Source: Ipomoea triloba
Taxonomy: Eukaryota; Streptophyta; Magnoliopsida; Solanales; Convolvulaceae
NCBI RefSeq assembly: GCF_003576645.1
Contig: NC_044927.1
Coordinates: 10,978,066-11,042,065, forward strand
Direction of reading: 5' to 3'
Length of the DNA stretch: 64,000 bases
Part shown: in pieces, positions 30,471-43,275 of the stretch
Layout: every line of letters begins with the position of its first letter
How positions within the stretch are numbered: the first letter of the stretch is position 1
The notes under the pieces: generated by a model
What the model saw: only the letters and a program-made list of their open reading frames with translations
What the model was told of the DNA's origin: nothing
Databases searched by the model: none
Made by a program: the position numbers and the translations under genes

Positions 30471-33400
30471 AATTTATCTTCCGGTTACTAGTGGGATCGG
30501 CGTGAAGGCCCTTTCAAAATAGAAGGTGAACCCAAAATTGGATTGCATGCTTGGTTAAATGGTGTGAAAAGGTTTTCCCGATGCTTAAACTTGATCATTA
30601 TGGATTTTTGATTCCCGGTTGCTAGGCTTGATGTAGCTCCAATCAATTGTGATTTCCTATTTTAGACTTGAGAAGTATGAATAGGTAAGGTGATATAGGC
30701 AAAGTGTTTGTAAAAATGACTTCACGTCTCTTGGTTGCCTAAAAGCACTCCAAAGCTAGAGAGTTCCTAGTAGACCAACCGTGAAAGGTAATAGCAAGTC
30801 ACCTAGGAATAACTAACCACACAAGCTAATTCTCCTATGCATTAGATACACAATGAGGCATCATGATTACTCACAATTCATTCCCTAGCTTTGTTCGATT
30901 TATTTCATATTTGTTCTTTGATTTGTTCAAAACTACAACTACAATTCTTTTATTGGTTGAATGTTCGTGATGAGGCGAATGAGGAAGCCGCAAGGCATTC
31001 CATAGACTAAGAGTTAAACGATACTTCCAATTTGACCTCCTTTGAGAATGATAACACTCGGGGGTAATGATGAACTAGATTGCAGTGGTGTGATGGAAGT
31101 GTAAAAATTTCCCGAGTGTCGTTCTCGAGAGGATGGCAAATTGAAAAGAACAAGCACCTTACTTAAGCACAAAGGCAATTGAAGCAAGGAGAGAAAGAAT
31201 TCATGAGTAAGCCAAAGGCAATTGTAAGACACGATTCAAAGATTACAAGTAAAAGAACGGATTGGATTGCTGCTACCCCGATTCTTGCACTCATTTATCT
31301 ATGATTTGGATTGAATTGACATTAGGATACCTAGGGAGGCTAAAGGCACATTATCGCTCTGTCTTCTAGCTAGCTCCTCATCCACTCTTGGGCCCGAGTC
31401 GCAATCCCGAACCTACTCAAATCCTTCTAAACATACCAATTGATAGAACTCTTGCAAGTGTTAGCACATTAGAGCATATATATCACGAATTGCTTCAGAA
31501 AAAGGCATTAAGTAACACAAAACATCCCCCGAATAATAGACCCTTTTCCTTAGGTATCTTTGACACCTATCAAGTAACGCCAACAAATCTTTTGATAACA
31601 CTCTGCACACGCAAAGCCGAGTATCAACACGGTTTCAAATCACAATTACACACCATCGACCATCCAATTATCCAAGCACACTGGATATACATATATAAAT
31701 GTCAGGTCACCCTATTTTCTTCGGGTGACTTCGTTTCGGAAGGAAGCGGTCCAATGTTGGTCGAGGCCACCTCGGCCACAATCGGCCGAGGCGGGGCCTC
31801 TGCCACGTTTGGCCGAGGCGGTGCCTTGGCCACGGCTGGCTAAGGCTTAAAAAATAAATAATTTTTATTATTAAAACAAAAAACAAAAAACAAAACTTAT
31901 TCGTCTCGCTTCTCTACGCCTGAAGCATATGATACTCGATAAATGACAAATTTGCACTATCATTAATCCTTAGTTGACTCTACTACGCTCTCAACTTGGA
32001 GCGCGGGGGGCTGGTGACAGGATAATTGGGGAAGCACTCAAACCGGAACCACTAGAGGCAAAGCAAGCTGTCACGAGGAAGTCAAACAATCACATAACAG
32101 TGCATTACTCCGACACATTGAAGAGAGGAATTACTCAGTACCTCCCCATCATTACTCCTCCCACCATTATTACCCGAGTCCGTTACACTCACAAGAAGAA
32201 GAGTCGTTGCACCTTCAGTATAAAGAATGAACCTTGTAATGGAGATGGGGGTCTCTAATTTTCTTACACACAAACACTATTATACTCAACTATTGTACTT
32301 TACTTATCAATATTATCCGGTAACCATTTTTACCGTCACATATAATGGGAATAAAGGTTTTAAAAATACAAAAAATTAAAAAAATCACGGTAATTGATCC
32401 TAATATAATAACATCCAAACACCAATATAAACAAAAAAAAAATCTAAACAAAAAACTAAAAACACTAATCCAACCTTAAAAATCATATTACCAATAAGAG
32501 ACAATAATCTTGTGGTCTAGTAACTTGAAGTGACTTTCCCAAATGAGTGGTCATGAGTTTGAGTCTTGGTGGGCGCGGTAATAGAAGCAATAGTACAATA
32601 TGGAATGATACTTGTTTTTAATAAATTTGTAACCAAACACTAACTATGATTTTAACTCTCATTCCTGATATGCAAACCATGAACCAAACACACCCTAACT
32701 ATACTACTTGGCCAAGCCTGAATTGCATTAAAACATCTAAAATGCATATAATACACTACAAAATTTTAAAAATTCCGTTGAAATATCTAATGACGCATTC
32801 GCTAAAAGTAGAATAACATATTCAACCCAGCCATTTTTTTAATAGTCAATACTTTATTACAAATCCACAACCGTTGCAGTAGTGGGTTTATTTCACGCCA
32901 ACAGGCCACAAGCGATTAAGCAAATTCATAATTATCAATGGAACATAACAGAACTGAACTGAAGTGCACAAAACTATGAGGAACATATATATATATATAG
33001 CCCTCTAGCTACGAGGCTTCTTCTGGAGCATTTTGTTTTGAAAGAGGATGACGAGGGGCATATTATGCCACTTTTGGAGATTTGTTCGAGTACAAGCAAC
33101 TCAGCTTCCATGTCACTGCCATTCACAGAAACCATAATCAAGTAATTAATAAAAATGTTTTTTAAAAAAAAAAGTAATTAATAAAAATGTTTGGCAGCGG
33201 TCCATGAACGGGCAAATCCAACACCAAGTGGCTAAGAAATTGTTGGACAGAATCACAGACATTTGTAGGGCTAAGTTCATCACCAAGACTCTAAAAAATG
33301 TGACAATATCAAGAAATAAAGTTGTGCCTATAATTTTTTGTGTACTGGTAAGCGTTTGATCTAACTATTAGTATCAAAGTCAAGTCACTAAAACTGCACA

Positions 33401-33604
33401 GTTATGACCGACAATTCCAGCACCCGATGGCTAGGAAGAATTGAAGGGAATTGTTGAGGGAGGTCGATGAAAGGTCAAGTCCAACACCAGGTGGCTAAGG
33501 GATTGAAAGGCCAACACGTGCACCTTGCTTCTTTAGAATGTGATAAAGCTAGGGAAACATTTATTTTTGGGTTCGGTCAAAAATTATTTATATGAGAAAC
33601 TTAC
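30471..33604. other. Repeat-like spacer without a recognised gene
   Basis: 30471-31260 looks like non-coding retrotransposon-derived sequence. An ORF at 31388-31843 (151 codons) ends in a GRGG-repeat segment encoded by 'ggccgaggcgg' repeats, and another at 31974-32258 has no known domain; neither looks convincing. 32280-33000 is AT-rich. At 33180-33540 a motif 'tccaacaccaggtggctaag' occurs in two diverged copies. No COBRA exons are visible here. Confidence 0.45.
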
Positions 33605-34819
33605 TCATAGCCTGTGTGACTCTTCTCCCATCTGGGGTCACGAATCTTGTAGGCCTCACGATTTTGGCGGCTCCACAAGCATATCCTCCGCCACTCCCCG
33701 GCGCTTCAAAGGTGAAATTCTTGGGCAGCCTCATTGTTTTATTGGTGGTTCCGGCTTCCCCAACAGAGAGTTGGAATTCACTCACGGCGGCTCTAGATCC
33801 CCACGAGCTAAGCACCCCTCCTTTGCAGCAATTTGCTACCTGTTGGTTGTAGGGAGTACCGGGCAGCAAGTCCACAACTTCCGGAGCCCTCCGACAGGAA
33901 TGTGGGATGTTTCCTTTGAATCTGGAACAATCTCCTTGCTCTGTTGTTTGAGCTCCCATCATGCTCCATATCACCTCGTACTTTGCCCATCTCCATCCCA
34001 ATGTCCAACCTGGTTCTCGGATCTTCCTCAACCTCTGATAGTTATATATGGTCACAACGGCCTGTCAAATTTCACAATTGCAATGTTAGTTAGGCGCCTA
34101 GGGTGCCTAGCGCCAAGATGGGCCAGTAATAATATTAAGAAAAGCACAACAGTGTACACTCAAAAAAATATAAAACATTCGGTTGAGTTGGGCGCCGAGT
34201 TAGCTGACTCAAGCGCTTAGGGCGCCTAGTCGGGGGCTGAGTTTGGCCGACTCAAACGTCAAGTTATCCCACTTGGGCACATAACTAGACTGCCTAGTGG
34301 GCCGACAAATTGGCTGGCCAACTAATGCCTGCCTAAGAGTAAGATCCCATTAGCCTAGGGGTGCCTAGCGCCGGCCGGCGCCTAGGCAGATTTTACAACA
34401 GTGATTGAAATACAAGATGATGAGCTAACAAACATGAGGATGAAAACAAATCTTTAGATTTATTTGAAAAAATTGAAAATATGTTTAACTAAAAGATTAA
34501 ACTGATGGGATATACTTAAGTTGACAGAAAAAATGTAGATGAGCTTACAACGTAGCCATCAGGTGTCCAGGAGATGACATCCCAGTTTATGGTGATGTTT
34601 CCACCATGGTTAAGATCATGACTGGCAGCATCTGGGAGAGATGCAAAAATGGAAAAATGTCAAAAGGGAAATAAAATTGGAAGTACACAAAGAAGATGAT
34701 AGTGCATTGCACATTACAGTAGAAATAAAGTAATTACAATTACCAGCAGATGAGAAGCTGAAGCAGCAAATGAAGAAGGCCAACACTAGTAATAGTAGTA
34801 TAGACCTGGAAAAGCCCAT
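33605..34819 (-). pseudogene. COBRA-like (COBL) gene, 3'-truncated
   Basis: Exon 1 (34744-34819) encodes MGFSRSILLLLVLAFFICC, a signal peptide. Exon 2 (34549-34631) encodes NITINWDVISWTPDGYV. Exon 3 (33605-34061) encodes APGWTLGW, EVIWSMMGAQTTEQGDC, VVDLLPGTPYNQQ, ANCCKGG, GTTNKTMRLPKNF and RVTQAM. All junctions use GT-AG with matching phases (1, 0, 1). COBRA-like proteins are GPI-anchored cell-surface proteins of cellulose and wall organisation. Family members are about 430-450 residues; only about 205 are here. The Cys-rich centre, C-terminal domain and GPI signal are not found to the left, so the gene appears cut after exon 3. The exons present are free of stops, so the loss may be recent or the rest misassembled. 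Confidence 0.85.
34068..34402. repeat. 'gcgcctagg' repeat element in COBRA intron 2
   Basis: This sequence is dense in gcgcctaggc-type words, like 45674-46246. Its right end (read inverted) is cactgttgtaaaatctgcctagg and its left end is about caatgttagttaggcgcctagg, resembling the hAT-type ends of that element. I found no clear 8-bp target duplication. Confidence 0.5.
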
Positions 34820-35628
34820 CTCCAAAATTAGAAGAAGGAATTGAAATACAGTACTCCATTATTGGCAAATGGAGACACATTCTTTAAAGACTTGATCAAG
34901 TTGACTTAGAACACGAAGCTGTCATGTTTGAATTTATGAGATTGTAGAATTCCAGGTCCCAGGCATGTGCTGTAATTTTAGAATTGGGCAAATATTAATT
35001 TTTTTTTTTGAAAAAGGGCAAATATTAATTTAATTAATCATTATTGCGGCATTATTATATTTAGTTATATATATTTTTTAATTTATAAAATATTACATTC
35101 TTAATTTTCATTTGTTTGCGACAATTAATCTTACATTTAAAATTTTAATTAAAATGTAATTTATGAGATTGTAGAATTTCAAGTCCCGGCGTGAGCTGTA
35201 ATTTTAGAATTTCTGTTATTGTTGCTCGTTCGGACTTAATTAATTCACTAGTATAGTATGCAGTATTTGGGAGAAGAGATCAAGCTAAAGTTCGAACAAA
35301 CTTCGGTAGCGGCAGTGTGAGGATTATAATAAGTAGTGGAAAGTCAAACATGAGGGCGGACATGGTTGACGTGACGAAGATGCAAGAAAGCAAGATATCC
35401 GGCCAGCAAGGGTTAACATTAGTTTAATTAAGAATGCACCTTCAGACTTTTTGGTTTATTTCTGCCACCCTTTCTTGGTTGTCTTTGTTGTTTGAGGAAT
35501 AAGCTTCTTTTCTTTTGTTTTTTTTTTCATTGTCTTTTAGTCTTCTTTTTCCCAACTAGAATTTTGTGGATTTTTGTCCATCAAAAGTTTATGAGAATCC
35601 GTCTTATTTTTTCTCAATTTAAAAAATA
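34820..35628. other. COBRA upstream region, AT-rich
   Basis: This would contain the COBRA-like promoter and 5' leader. A direct repeat (gggcaaatattaattt) occurs at about 34986 and 35017, and 'tatgagattgtagaatt' twice at about 34936 and 35162. No gene is seen. Confidence 0.45.
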
Positions 35629-35889
35629 CTCCATCGGTTCCATTTTATGTATTTGGTTCGATTAACGAGGTTTGACTGAAATTATTTTTAGTTTAATTTT
35701 TCATAATATCAAGTTTAGTATTAATATACAAAATTCATATATTTAGAAACTATATTAAAAGTATTATTAAACACAAAAAGTCAAATTTAAAATTAAGTAA
35801 AAAAAACTACTAAATAAAATAAACAAAGAATAAAGAATTGGTTTGACCAATAAATATTAATTAGGACACATAAAATGAGACATAGGGAG
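35629..35889. mobile_element. Stowaway-like MITE
   Basis: This 261-bp element has inverted ends ctccatcggttccattttatgt and ctccctatgtctcattttatgt, flanked by TA on both sides (35627-35628, 35890-35891). This is the Tc1/mariner Stowaway signature. It is non-coding. Confidence 0.85.
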
Positions 35890-35891
35890 TA

Positions 35892-37243
35892 AAATTTTGT
35901 CTACTTTCTATCCACCAAAATTTGATTCTATTCACTTTGAATGAACTGAAATAGGAATGAACATGCATATTGTTGGATATGGGGGGTTGAGCTCAGAAAA
36001 GGGTTGATGGGTAGCGCGTAATTATTAAAAATAATAATTACAATAATTTTAATATATAATTTGACATTATGACATCATATTCAAGGAAAACTTAGAAGTA
36101 ACTTGTAAAAAAATGTTATTTGCACAATTTTTAAGTTTTTAATAGTCCAATTGCACACGTTTTATATTCGATAGTTCAATTACACAATGTGTAAAAGTTC
36201 AATGGTCTATTTGACACTTTTTCCTATATTTCTTTTCTTTGAGTAGCCCTAACAGCACCCGAGTGGGGTCGTTATCTCTTCTGATTGGTCAAACCTTGAA
36301 AGTTGGTGTTTAGTGGTGATGAAAGTAGAATATCGTCCTCAAGGACATGCTATAAGAAGAGTTTAGTAGAGAGGGGTTAAACCCAAGTGCATTGAGTGTT
36401 TGAAAGCTAACTCAAAGGAAACAAAAGGATTGCATAGTTGACAAATAAATGAAAGAGCAAGTATATAATAAAAGCAGTGACTAACGAAGAGGGAGTTGGA
36501 TTAAACAATCTTTGCATATATGCTCTTGGTGTTTTAGGTCTAAGCTATGTAATGCCCAACGACAAACTTGTGGAAATGGTATAAATGCCAACGCCACTAC
36601 TCTCGTGGCTAATTGGACTATCAAACTAATCCAAAGTTCCATTCTCATGGTAACTAGGCTAGATGAGGCAATTAAACAACACTTTGTGTGCTCATTTCTT
36701 CCAACCCCCTTTTCTCAAATGTGAGATGGAAATGCGAGATGTGAGGCTATGGTGAGACCCTATTCTCATAGGAGAAACACTGAATCCTTCCACCTCTTGC
36801 ATAACTAGGCCCTAATTAAACAAGAGTCTATGCAATTCGTCAATATCACAATCAAATTCAACATCAATGCATTACACAACTTAGTTTTCAGAACCTCAAT
36901 TAACATAGCATCCATACAATGAAAGTCAATCCAAATACCTAGAGATGTTTAACTACTCATGATTGAATTGTAAATCAAAGAAACAATTGAAGTAATAAAC
37001 ATTGAAATCAAGTCACAATTAAATAACGTTACAAAAACTGAAATTGAAGAACTTAGCTTGATGAGTAGAATTGAAAGACAAATTTGAAATTTGATGTTTA
37101 CTTGCAAATACAAAGTGAAATCTTCCTCTAGATCACCCAAATGTTAATGGATTACAATGTAGAAAATGTTTGGGAGAGTTTCTATGGAGAAAAATCTAGA
37201 CAGAAGTAAAAACTAGAAGAAGAAAGAAAATAACCGCCAGTTG

Positions 37244-37277
<34 letters not shown>

Positions 37278-38542
37278 TTTGTATATGGTTTGAAAATCGT
37301 GCCAAATCGTAGTTCACTAGACGAAGAGTCACGATGTGAGTCCCACCGTGAGTCTCAGTGATCAGATTTTGATCATTGAAAGTCACGTTGACACTCACAG
37401 TGTGAGTGCCAACGTAAGGCTCAGGGATCAGAGTTTGATTAGCACAATTAAGCTAGCACTCACACCGAGTCTCCTGATCAGAGACCCAGTCGCGAACTCA
37501 CACTAGCACTCACGGTGTGAGTGCCAATGTGAGCTCCTCAAGGCACCTTCACGCTACCATTTTGCTCCTTCGTTCCCCCGTGCCTTCGGGTCCTTGCCTC
37601 GTTCCTTAATGCCTCGCTTTCTCCCAAGATTAACCTCATTTAATGCTTGTTTGTACCATCACTCGGTCTTTTCTTCCTTCAATAAATAAAAAAAAACACA
37701 CCAAATTAAACATTGTTCCACCATCTTTTACCTAACATTTGAGCAAAAACAAGCATATAGGAAGCATAAATACAAGTCATTCATGGCTTATCAAACCCGC
37801 ATATAGGAAGCATATATATATAAGTCATTCGTGGCTTATCAAAACCTCACTTTGCGGGAGTCTTCATTTTCTCTAATTGACAAAATCTCACTTCATAGGA
37901 GTTTTCATCACCTCTAATCAGTTGAATCTCACTTTGCGCACAAGAAAGTCTTCCATCTCCTCTAAAACCAACTAAAACACTAATGAATTTCAATGGAACC
38001 AATAAAATCTTGTTAAAACTTATTGAAAATGTTAATTTTTTCTAAAAATCTTATAAGAATTTTCAAGAAAATAGCTTGCCTTTTATTTGTGTTCTGAGAA
38101 TGGAAAGATGTGTTCCATCTCACTAAAAAGCTTACTTAAGCTGACATTTGGTAATTGAACTACACATTATCCAAAAAGATTTAGTGCCGTAGAGAATTGT
38201 AAAATAAAAATTAAGGGGCCATATTAGTTTATTATCATGGTAACAGCCAAAAAGATATCATTGTTATACACAAATACAATTAGGCTGAGAAAGAAAAGCA
38301 AGGATGATTGTTTGACCATTTCACAACATTGCAGCAAGCCTACATGACACTGCAATAAACTGTTTAGGTTGAAAATTTCCACAAAACAAGCATGCTGAAA
38401 TGGGGATGTTCTGAAGCAATGAAGATAGTACACTCCAGAGCACTTAATCCTCAAGAATTACACCCCTTTGAAGGATCATCTTCTTGACTGTCAGAGTTAC
38501 CCAAGACCAAGACTAAGCAAAGAGTATCTGCAATGGCAATCA
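35892..38542. other. Spacer with repeat-like non-coding sequence
   Basis: 36235-37800 has the look of a non-coding retrotransposon or Helitron-like remnant, but I could not find ends. A (TA)n run lies at 37242-37274. Imperfect palindromes built on 'cactcacagtgtgagtgcc' occur at 37320-37540. 'agtcattcatggcttatcaa' repeats at about 37776 and 37824. No coding gene is recognised. Confidence 0.4.
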
Positions 38543-40107
38543 CTACTTTTTCTCTTCTGCTTTCCGTGGCTGAAGATATAAGCATTTAAAAAAAAAAAAA
38601 AAAAAAAAANTTTAAAAAAAAAAAAAAAAAAAAAAGAAGGTATTAGTGCTATGAAAGCATTGAAAATTTTAACATGTTATCTGTAATGGACAGAAAATTT
38701 GTGTAATGCATGAATGCATGATATAACATCCTTGAAACACCCAGTGGATTGCTTTAGATTCATTCATAAGGTCACAACTAGCCACCTCATGGTTCTTTCG
38801 AAGTCCATTTTAATATCTGAGGAACCAAGTGTATTCATCAATTATATTGCTAAATGAAAGATCAGATATCAAGATAGATGCAATTCAAGATCAGATATCA
38901 AGATAGATGCAATTCTACTCAAACGGGAAAATTGCTTGCATATGTAAGTATGTTCAGTGTAATCCATGCAGGCCGTGTATGATGGTGTGATGGATTACCA
39001 TAATTGATTATCCAAACCACACAGGAAAAAAAAAAAAAAGAAACCTTGTGATGAAAAAGTACGGTTTTTAATGAAGTATTGGAGATTTTGCAGAACACAT
39101 TTTATAATCCTAAGGAATTAGATCAAGAAACCAGCATGAGTAACTGAACAAGCAACAAAAACCAAAAATGGAAGCCAAGCTCAAAAAACATGCAACCTGC
39201 AAAATAAAAGCTTCCAGAACTTTACATTGTTTACAACTTAAATCCTCATCAGACTTCAAAACACTTTCATGTGTCTTATCAATTTATCAACATGCAGGTC
39301 TAATATGGACATATATAAACAAAGGACCAGTTACAAGTAGAAAAACACAGTAGACAAAGGGGATTAGTCTACCAGGAGCCCTTAACCTTACAATAATAGG
39401 CTATACCATTAAATGTGCCATGATAGCTATGGCTTAAGTATATAGTTACTTCAACAAAGAATGATACTTCTTATACTTTTGCAGACCATGAAGCAGACCT
39501 CTGAACTGTCAAGAGTTCTAACTCTATATTGAATGATCTTTGACAAAACGATGATAAACTGATATACATCCACTAATTTTTTTTTGTAAATTTGTAATAA
39601 AGGAGCAATATTTGCCTTAGTCACTACGCATACTACCTATTCGACGATTTGCCTCGTTCAAAAACAAGCAGCAGTCCAGTCCCGTTAAAAGCAATAGAAT
39701 AGAAAATAAATAAAAACAATAGAAAGGAGTAAAAGCAAAGAGAAAATAACCTTGATTCCAAGGAATGGTTGGTTGAGCTCTTCTACAGGAATAACAACGG
39801 GCCACTTCTCGCCAGCTTCACGGAACATCTGCTCTGTCTCGAGATACTGCCCCTTCTCGAGAATCATGGTGCGGATGTTTTGGGCGGGGGTAGAAGTGGC
39901 ATCATACGTTTGCTCGATGCCGTTGACGAAGGTGACAGTGATCTGTGGCAGGTGGTCATCGGTGCGGCGCTTCACCTGGATTTGACAAGCCGGGTTGGAC
40001 TCCTTTGCCTTTGGGGCGTTGCATTGGGCTAAGAACTCCATACATGACGCGATGCGCGGGTCGATCGCATTGAACTCAATTTTCACCTTTGATAGAAATT
40101 TCAACAT
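38543..40107 (-). CDS. Mitochondrial large-subunit ribosomal protein mL53
   Basis: This is a two-exon nuclear gene. Exon 1 is 39751-40107 (119 codons, from MLKFLSKVKIEFNAIDPR). Exon 2 is only 27 nt, 38543-38569 (PRKAEEKK-stop). The 1,181-bp intron begins GTTATT and ends CAG, phase 0. The 127-residue product has the ASCMEFLAQCNAPKAKESNP, ITVTFVNGIEQTYDAT and QYLETEQMFREAGEKWPV segments of plant mL53, a component of the mitochondrial large ribosomal subunit. The upstream in-frame codons to 40236 lack a better start. The intron holds a poly-A run with one N (38620). Length and ends fit the family. Confidence 0.9.
38865..38922. repeat. 29-bp direct duplication in the mL53 intron
   Basis: 'agatcagatatcaagatag' plus ten flanking bases occurs twice in tandem. 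Intronic, no coding effect. Confidence 0.8.
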
Positions 40108-40203
40108 TTCTTTTTGCCGCCTTCTCTTTGCTCTCTCTCTCTCCTCAAGACTGGGAGGAACACTGTCGGATTTTATTTGAGGGGGGCAAAGAAATGAAGT
40201 TAA

Positions 40204-40755
40204 GGCTCGGTTTGAGAAGCAGAAAAATGACTTCAACTGGAAAATGAGTTATTTTTCGAAAAATAGTTTCATTTTCAGTGTTTGGATGTATTAAAGAAAA
40301 CTGTCATTGTGTGTTTGGTTCATTTTCTAGAAAATGGATAGAATTGTATAATTAAACATTGTAATTGTTTTATTTAAAATATAAAAAATTATAATAGTTA
40401 TTAAAATAATGGTATTTAATAAAAAATAGAATTTATAAAAAAATAAAAATAATTAAAAAGGAATGTAGCAAAGGTTTTCGGCGGTTTCCCCACCTACTTG
40501 GTCCATGGTCCTTGGTCCATGGTCATGGGTGATATGACTTGGTTTTGGTCGAAAACATACGAAACAACTATTCTGGCGATTCCGTAAAATGACTTACGGA
40601 AAAAAATTCCGTAAGTCATTTTCTGGAAAAATGAACTGATTTTCCTTGGTCAACGGAAAACATTTTCTGTTGACCACATTTTCCGGATGTTGCCAAACAC
40701 AGAAAACTCGGAAAATATTTTCCAGAAGTCATTTTACGGGTTACCAAACACACCC
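40204..40755. mobile_element. Tourist/Harbinger-like MITE upstream of mL53
   Basis: This 552-bp element starts ggctcggtttgag and ends (inverted) gggtgtgtttggt. Taa lies at both borders (40201-40203, 40756-40758). The ends share a longer imperfect inverted repeat around 'aaaatgacttc'. It sits about 100 bp upstream of the mL53 start codon, so it forms part of its promoter region. Confidence 0.75.
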
Positions 40756-40758
40756 TAA

Positions 40759-41546
40759 GATCGTTTTAAAAATGTCTGTGACAAAATATCAAACACCAAT
40801 AAGATTAGCAGTCACAGTCTTTAATTAATAGAGAAAAAAAATTAGTAGTCTGTCAGACTCTAAAATTAGCACTAATACACAGATTAGAGACAATATACTG
40901 ATTACAGGGAAAATATGTCAATATACACAGTAACACCACCCCATTGTTCATACACCATCAAGCTGGCTTTTAGGACTTCTCAAAGAGAGCATTCATCACG
41001 CCACTCTGAGTGAGAAAGGTCATGATTTACTGTTGTTGGCATTATGCAATTGAGTGTATAGTTGTATACAACAAGCTTTGAAGTAAAAAATGCCAAGTAG
41101 GGATGAAAATAGGCCTGGGCGGCTGGGCATGCTATAGAACCGGATGATGCCAGGCCGCGGCCACCGCCGCACCACGCACCTTCCGGAGTCCGGACACAGC
41201 CACAAGCTGCAGGCAGCAGCAGTCGCCTGATGCCAGGCCGTAGCCACCACCGCACCACGCACCCTGTAGCAACCGGCCCACCGCCGCACCCCGCAGCCAC
41301 AGCCTCCACTCACGCACTCACACTCACGATAGTTTACATATATATACCACTAACCGTACAATAACTAGGGAGTCAGAGTGAATAATACCTGTTGTTGTTG
41401 TCGCCGTCGCCAGACTACCAGAGATTCAGACTGACGCCGCCTCGCTGTCCCGCGTCCCTGCGTCAGACTGCTGCGACTTGCGTTGGTGACTCGGTGCGTT
41501 GAAGTGAATTTTGGAATTTAGGGGCTAGGGTTTACGTGTATATTTA
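40759..41546. other. Spacer with a GC-rich segment
   Basis: 41120-41480 is unusually GC-rich (ccaccgccgcaccacgcacc occurs twice, imperfectly). 'agggatgaaaataggcctgg' at 41099 resembles the end of the hAT-like element at 57362. Overlapping ORFs on the minus strand are low-complexity and not supported. Confidence 0.4.
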
Positions 41547-42190
41547 GGGAGCGTTTGGTTCACGAAATCTTGTATTACTCAGGTATAATCACGAAGGTAA
41601 TGTCAGATTTTAAGAACATAAGATTACCTTATGTGTTACCAAGACCTTGTAGTCTAGTTGCACTCGCATATGGAAGGGATGGATTCTGATCTAGCCTCAC
41701 TGCATTACCTTGTTTGGTTTACGGTTATATGGATCAATTTACTATAATGTCCTCAATATATAAATAAATATCTATATATATACTAGTATTTTGTACGCGC
41801 GAAAATTTATGCACAATATTAACATTAATAAATACAAATAATTAAAATTTATAATTCGAATTGTATATACACAAATAATATATGCATTTTATACACACAT
41901 ATATATATGATTTACCATTAATAGAAATTTAATTAAAATATAATCAACCATTAAATTAATTTCAAAAAATCATTAAATTAATTATATAATGATTGAGTTA
42001 AAAAGTAACGGTATTATAATGGTGTAAGGATAGTTTTGTATAACAAGAATGTAGTAGGGACAATTTTGTCTAAAAAGTAATAACATTGAAGTGTACAACA
42101 TTTAAAGCAAAATGTATACATTTATTAGCATACAAAAAGAGGGACATAAATCAAGGATATAACATTGATTGAGACTTATTATGTTTTTAG

Positions 42191-42278
<88 letters not shown>

Positions 42279-42381
42279 TATGTATGAATGTATATCAATG
42301 CTTAAATATTAAAAATATATTTATATTTATTTTCAAAAAAAAAATATACACATGTATATTTGATTATATAAACATATATTA

Positions 42382-42424
<43 letters not shown>

Positions 42425-42650
42425 GTTAACAATGACAAAGTTGGAATGATTTAAGGTAATTTAAGATTATATTACCTAAGAAAATGGGGTAATCATATTA
42501 CCTTGAAACATTACTGTCACATCAGCTTTGAGATAATATAACATTATCAGGTAATCTCATAACTTGAACCAAAAAAGGTAATATAGCATTACCATATTCA
42601 AATTACTTAGTTAATCTCAGATGACTCGAAGTCTCGAACCAAACACCCTC
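41547..42650. mobile_element. Harbinger-like non-autonomous element
   Basis: This 1,104-bp element has ends gggagcgtttggttc and (inverted) gagggtgtttggttc, and tta on both sides (41544-41546, 42651-42653). Inside are (TA)n at about 42196-42246, (ttta)n to about 42280 and (tta)n at about 42380-42423. No transposase is seen. Confidence 0.75.
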
Positions 42651-42896
42651 TTAGGAATTTATTTTAATATAACTAGTTTTTTCTATGCGCAATGCGCTAA
42701 AAAATATACCCAATAATTTATATGAAATCAAATTTATTTATTATTAGTACTTTCACCCGTGCGTTGAACATAATAGATTTGTTATAATAATTTAAGAATA
42801 TTTGGATTGATATACAATTATATAAATTAAAACAACAAATATTATATAGTGTAATTGATGAAATTGGTTGGATTGATTGTGTTTTCTAGTTTATCC

Positions 42897-43253
42897 TGAT
42901 ACACACCCAAAATCAGGCAAATCAGAATACATAAGGAAAGGCTTAAGGAAAGGCTTAACGCAAGGGATTTGACAAGAATAAAATCAAAGGCAGAATCATA
43001 TCAACAATATCTCCTTTTCCATAATTATTTATTTCCTAGCACTATAAATTAGAACCTCTAGATGAGAGTAAATCATCCAATCTTTATCCTTAGTCTTCAA
43101 GCTTTAGAAGCTGGGCAAGAGCCTAAAACTCTTGTGGGGCAAGAGCCTAAAACTCTTGTTGGGGAAAGTCTTCTGACTTCCTGTTTCTCTTCTCTTTTTT
43201 TTTTTTTTTAATTTCCAGTCAATAAAATTGCGTCCTTGTTCTTATCTCTAACA
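42897..43253 (+). repeat. 5' LTR of the gag-only element
   Basis: 357 bp, from tgatacacac to tctctaaca. It contains an internal 24-bp tandem (gggcaagagcctaaaactct) at about 43112-43160 and a poly-T run. A TGG-start primer site (tggtccgacctacca) follows at 43258. Confidence 0.92.
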
Positions 43254-43275
43254 AATTGGTCCGACCTACCACTGA

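Noticed and set aside
31388..31843. 151-codon ORF as a host gene
   Set aside because: No domain, an end made of a short GC-rich repeat, and a repeat-like setting. Kept only as a note in the spacer entry.
33540..34220. 226-codon plus-strand ORF over the COBRA-like exon
   Set aside because: It is the antisense shadow of exon 3, which matches a known family on the minus strand.
38605..38635. Poly-A run with one N as a processed-pseudogene tail
   Set aside because: It lies in the mL53 intron with no coding sequence attached. The single N marks an uncertain homopolymer.
40980..41317. Overlapping Ala/Gly/Cys-rich minus-strand ORFs
   Set aside because: They come from a short GC-rich repetitive patch, overlap one another in different frames and show no domain.
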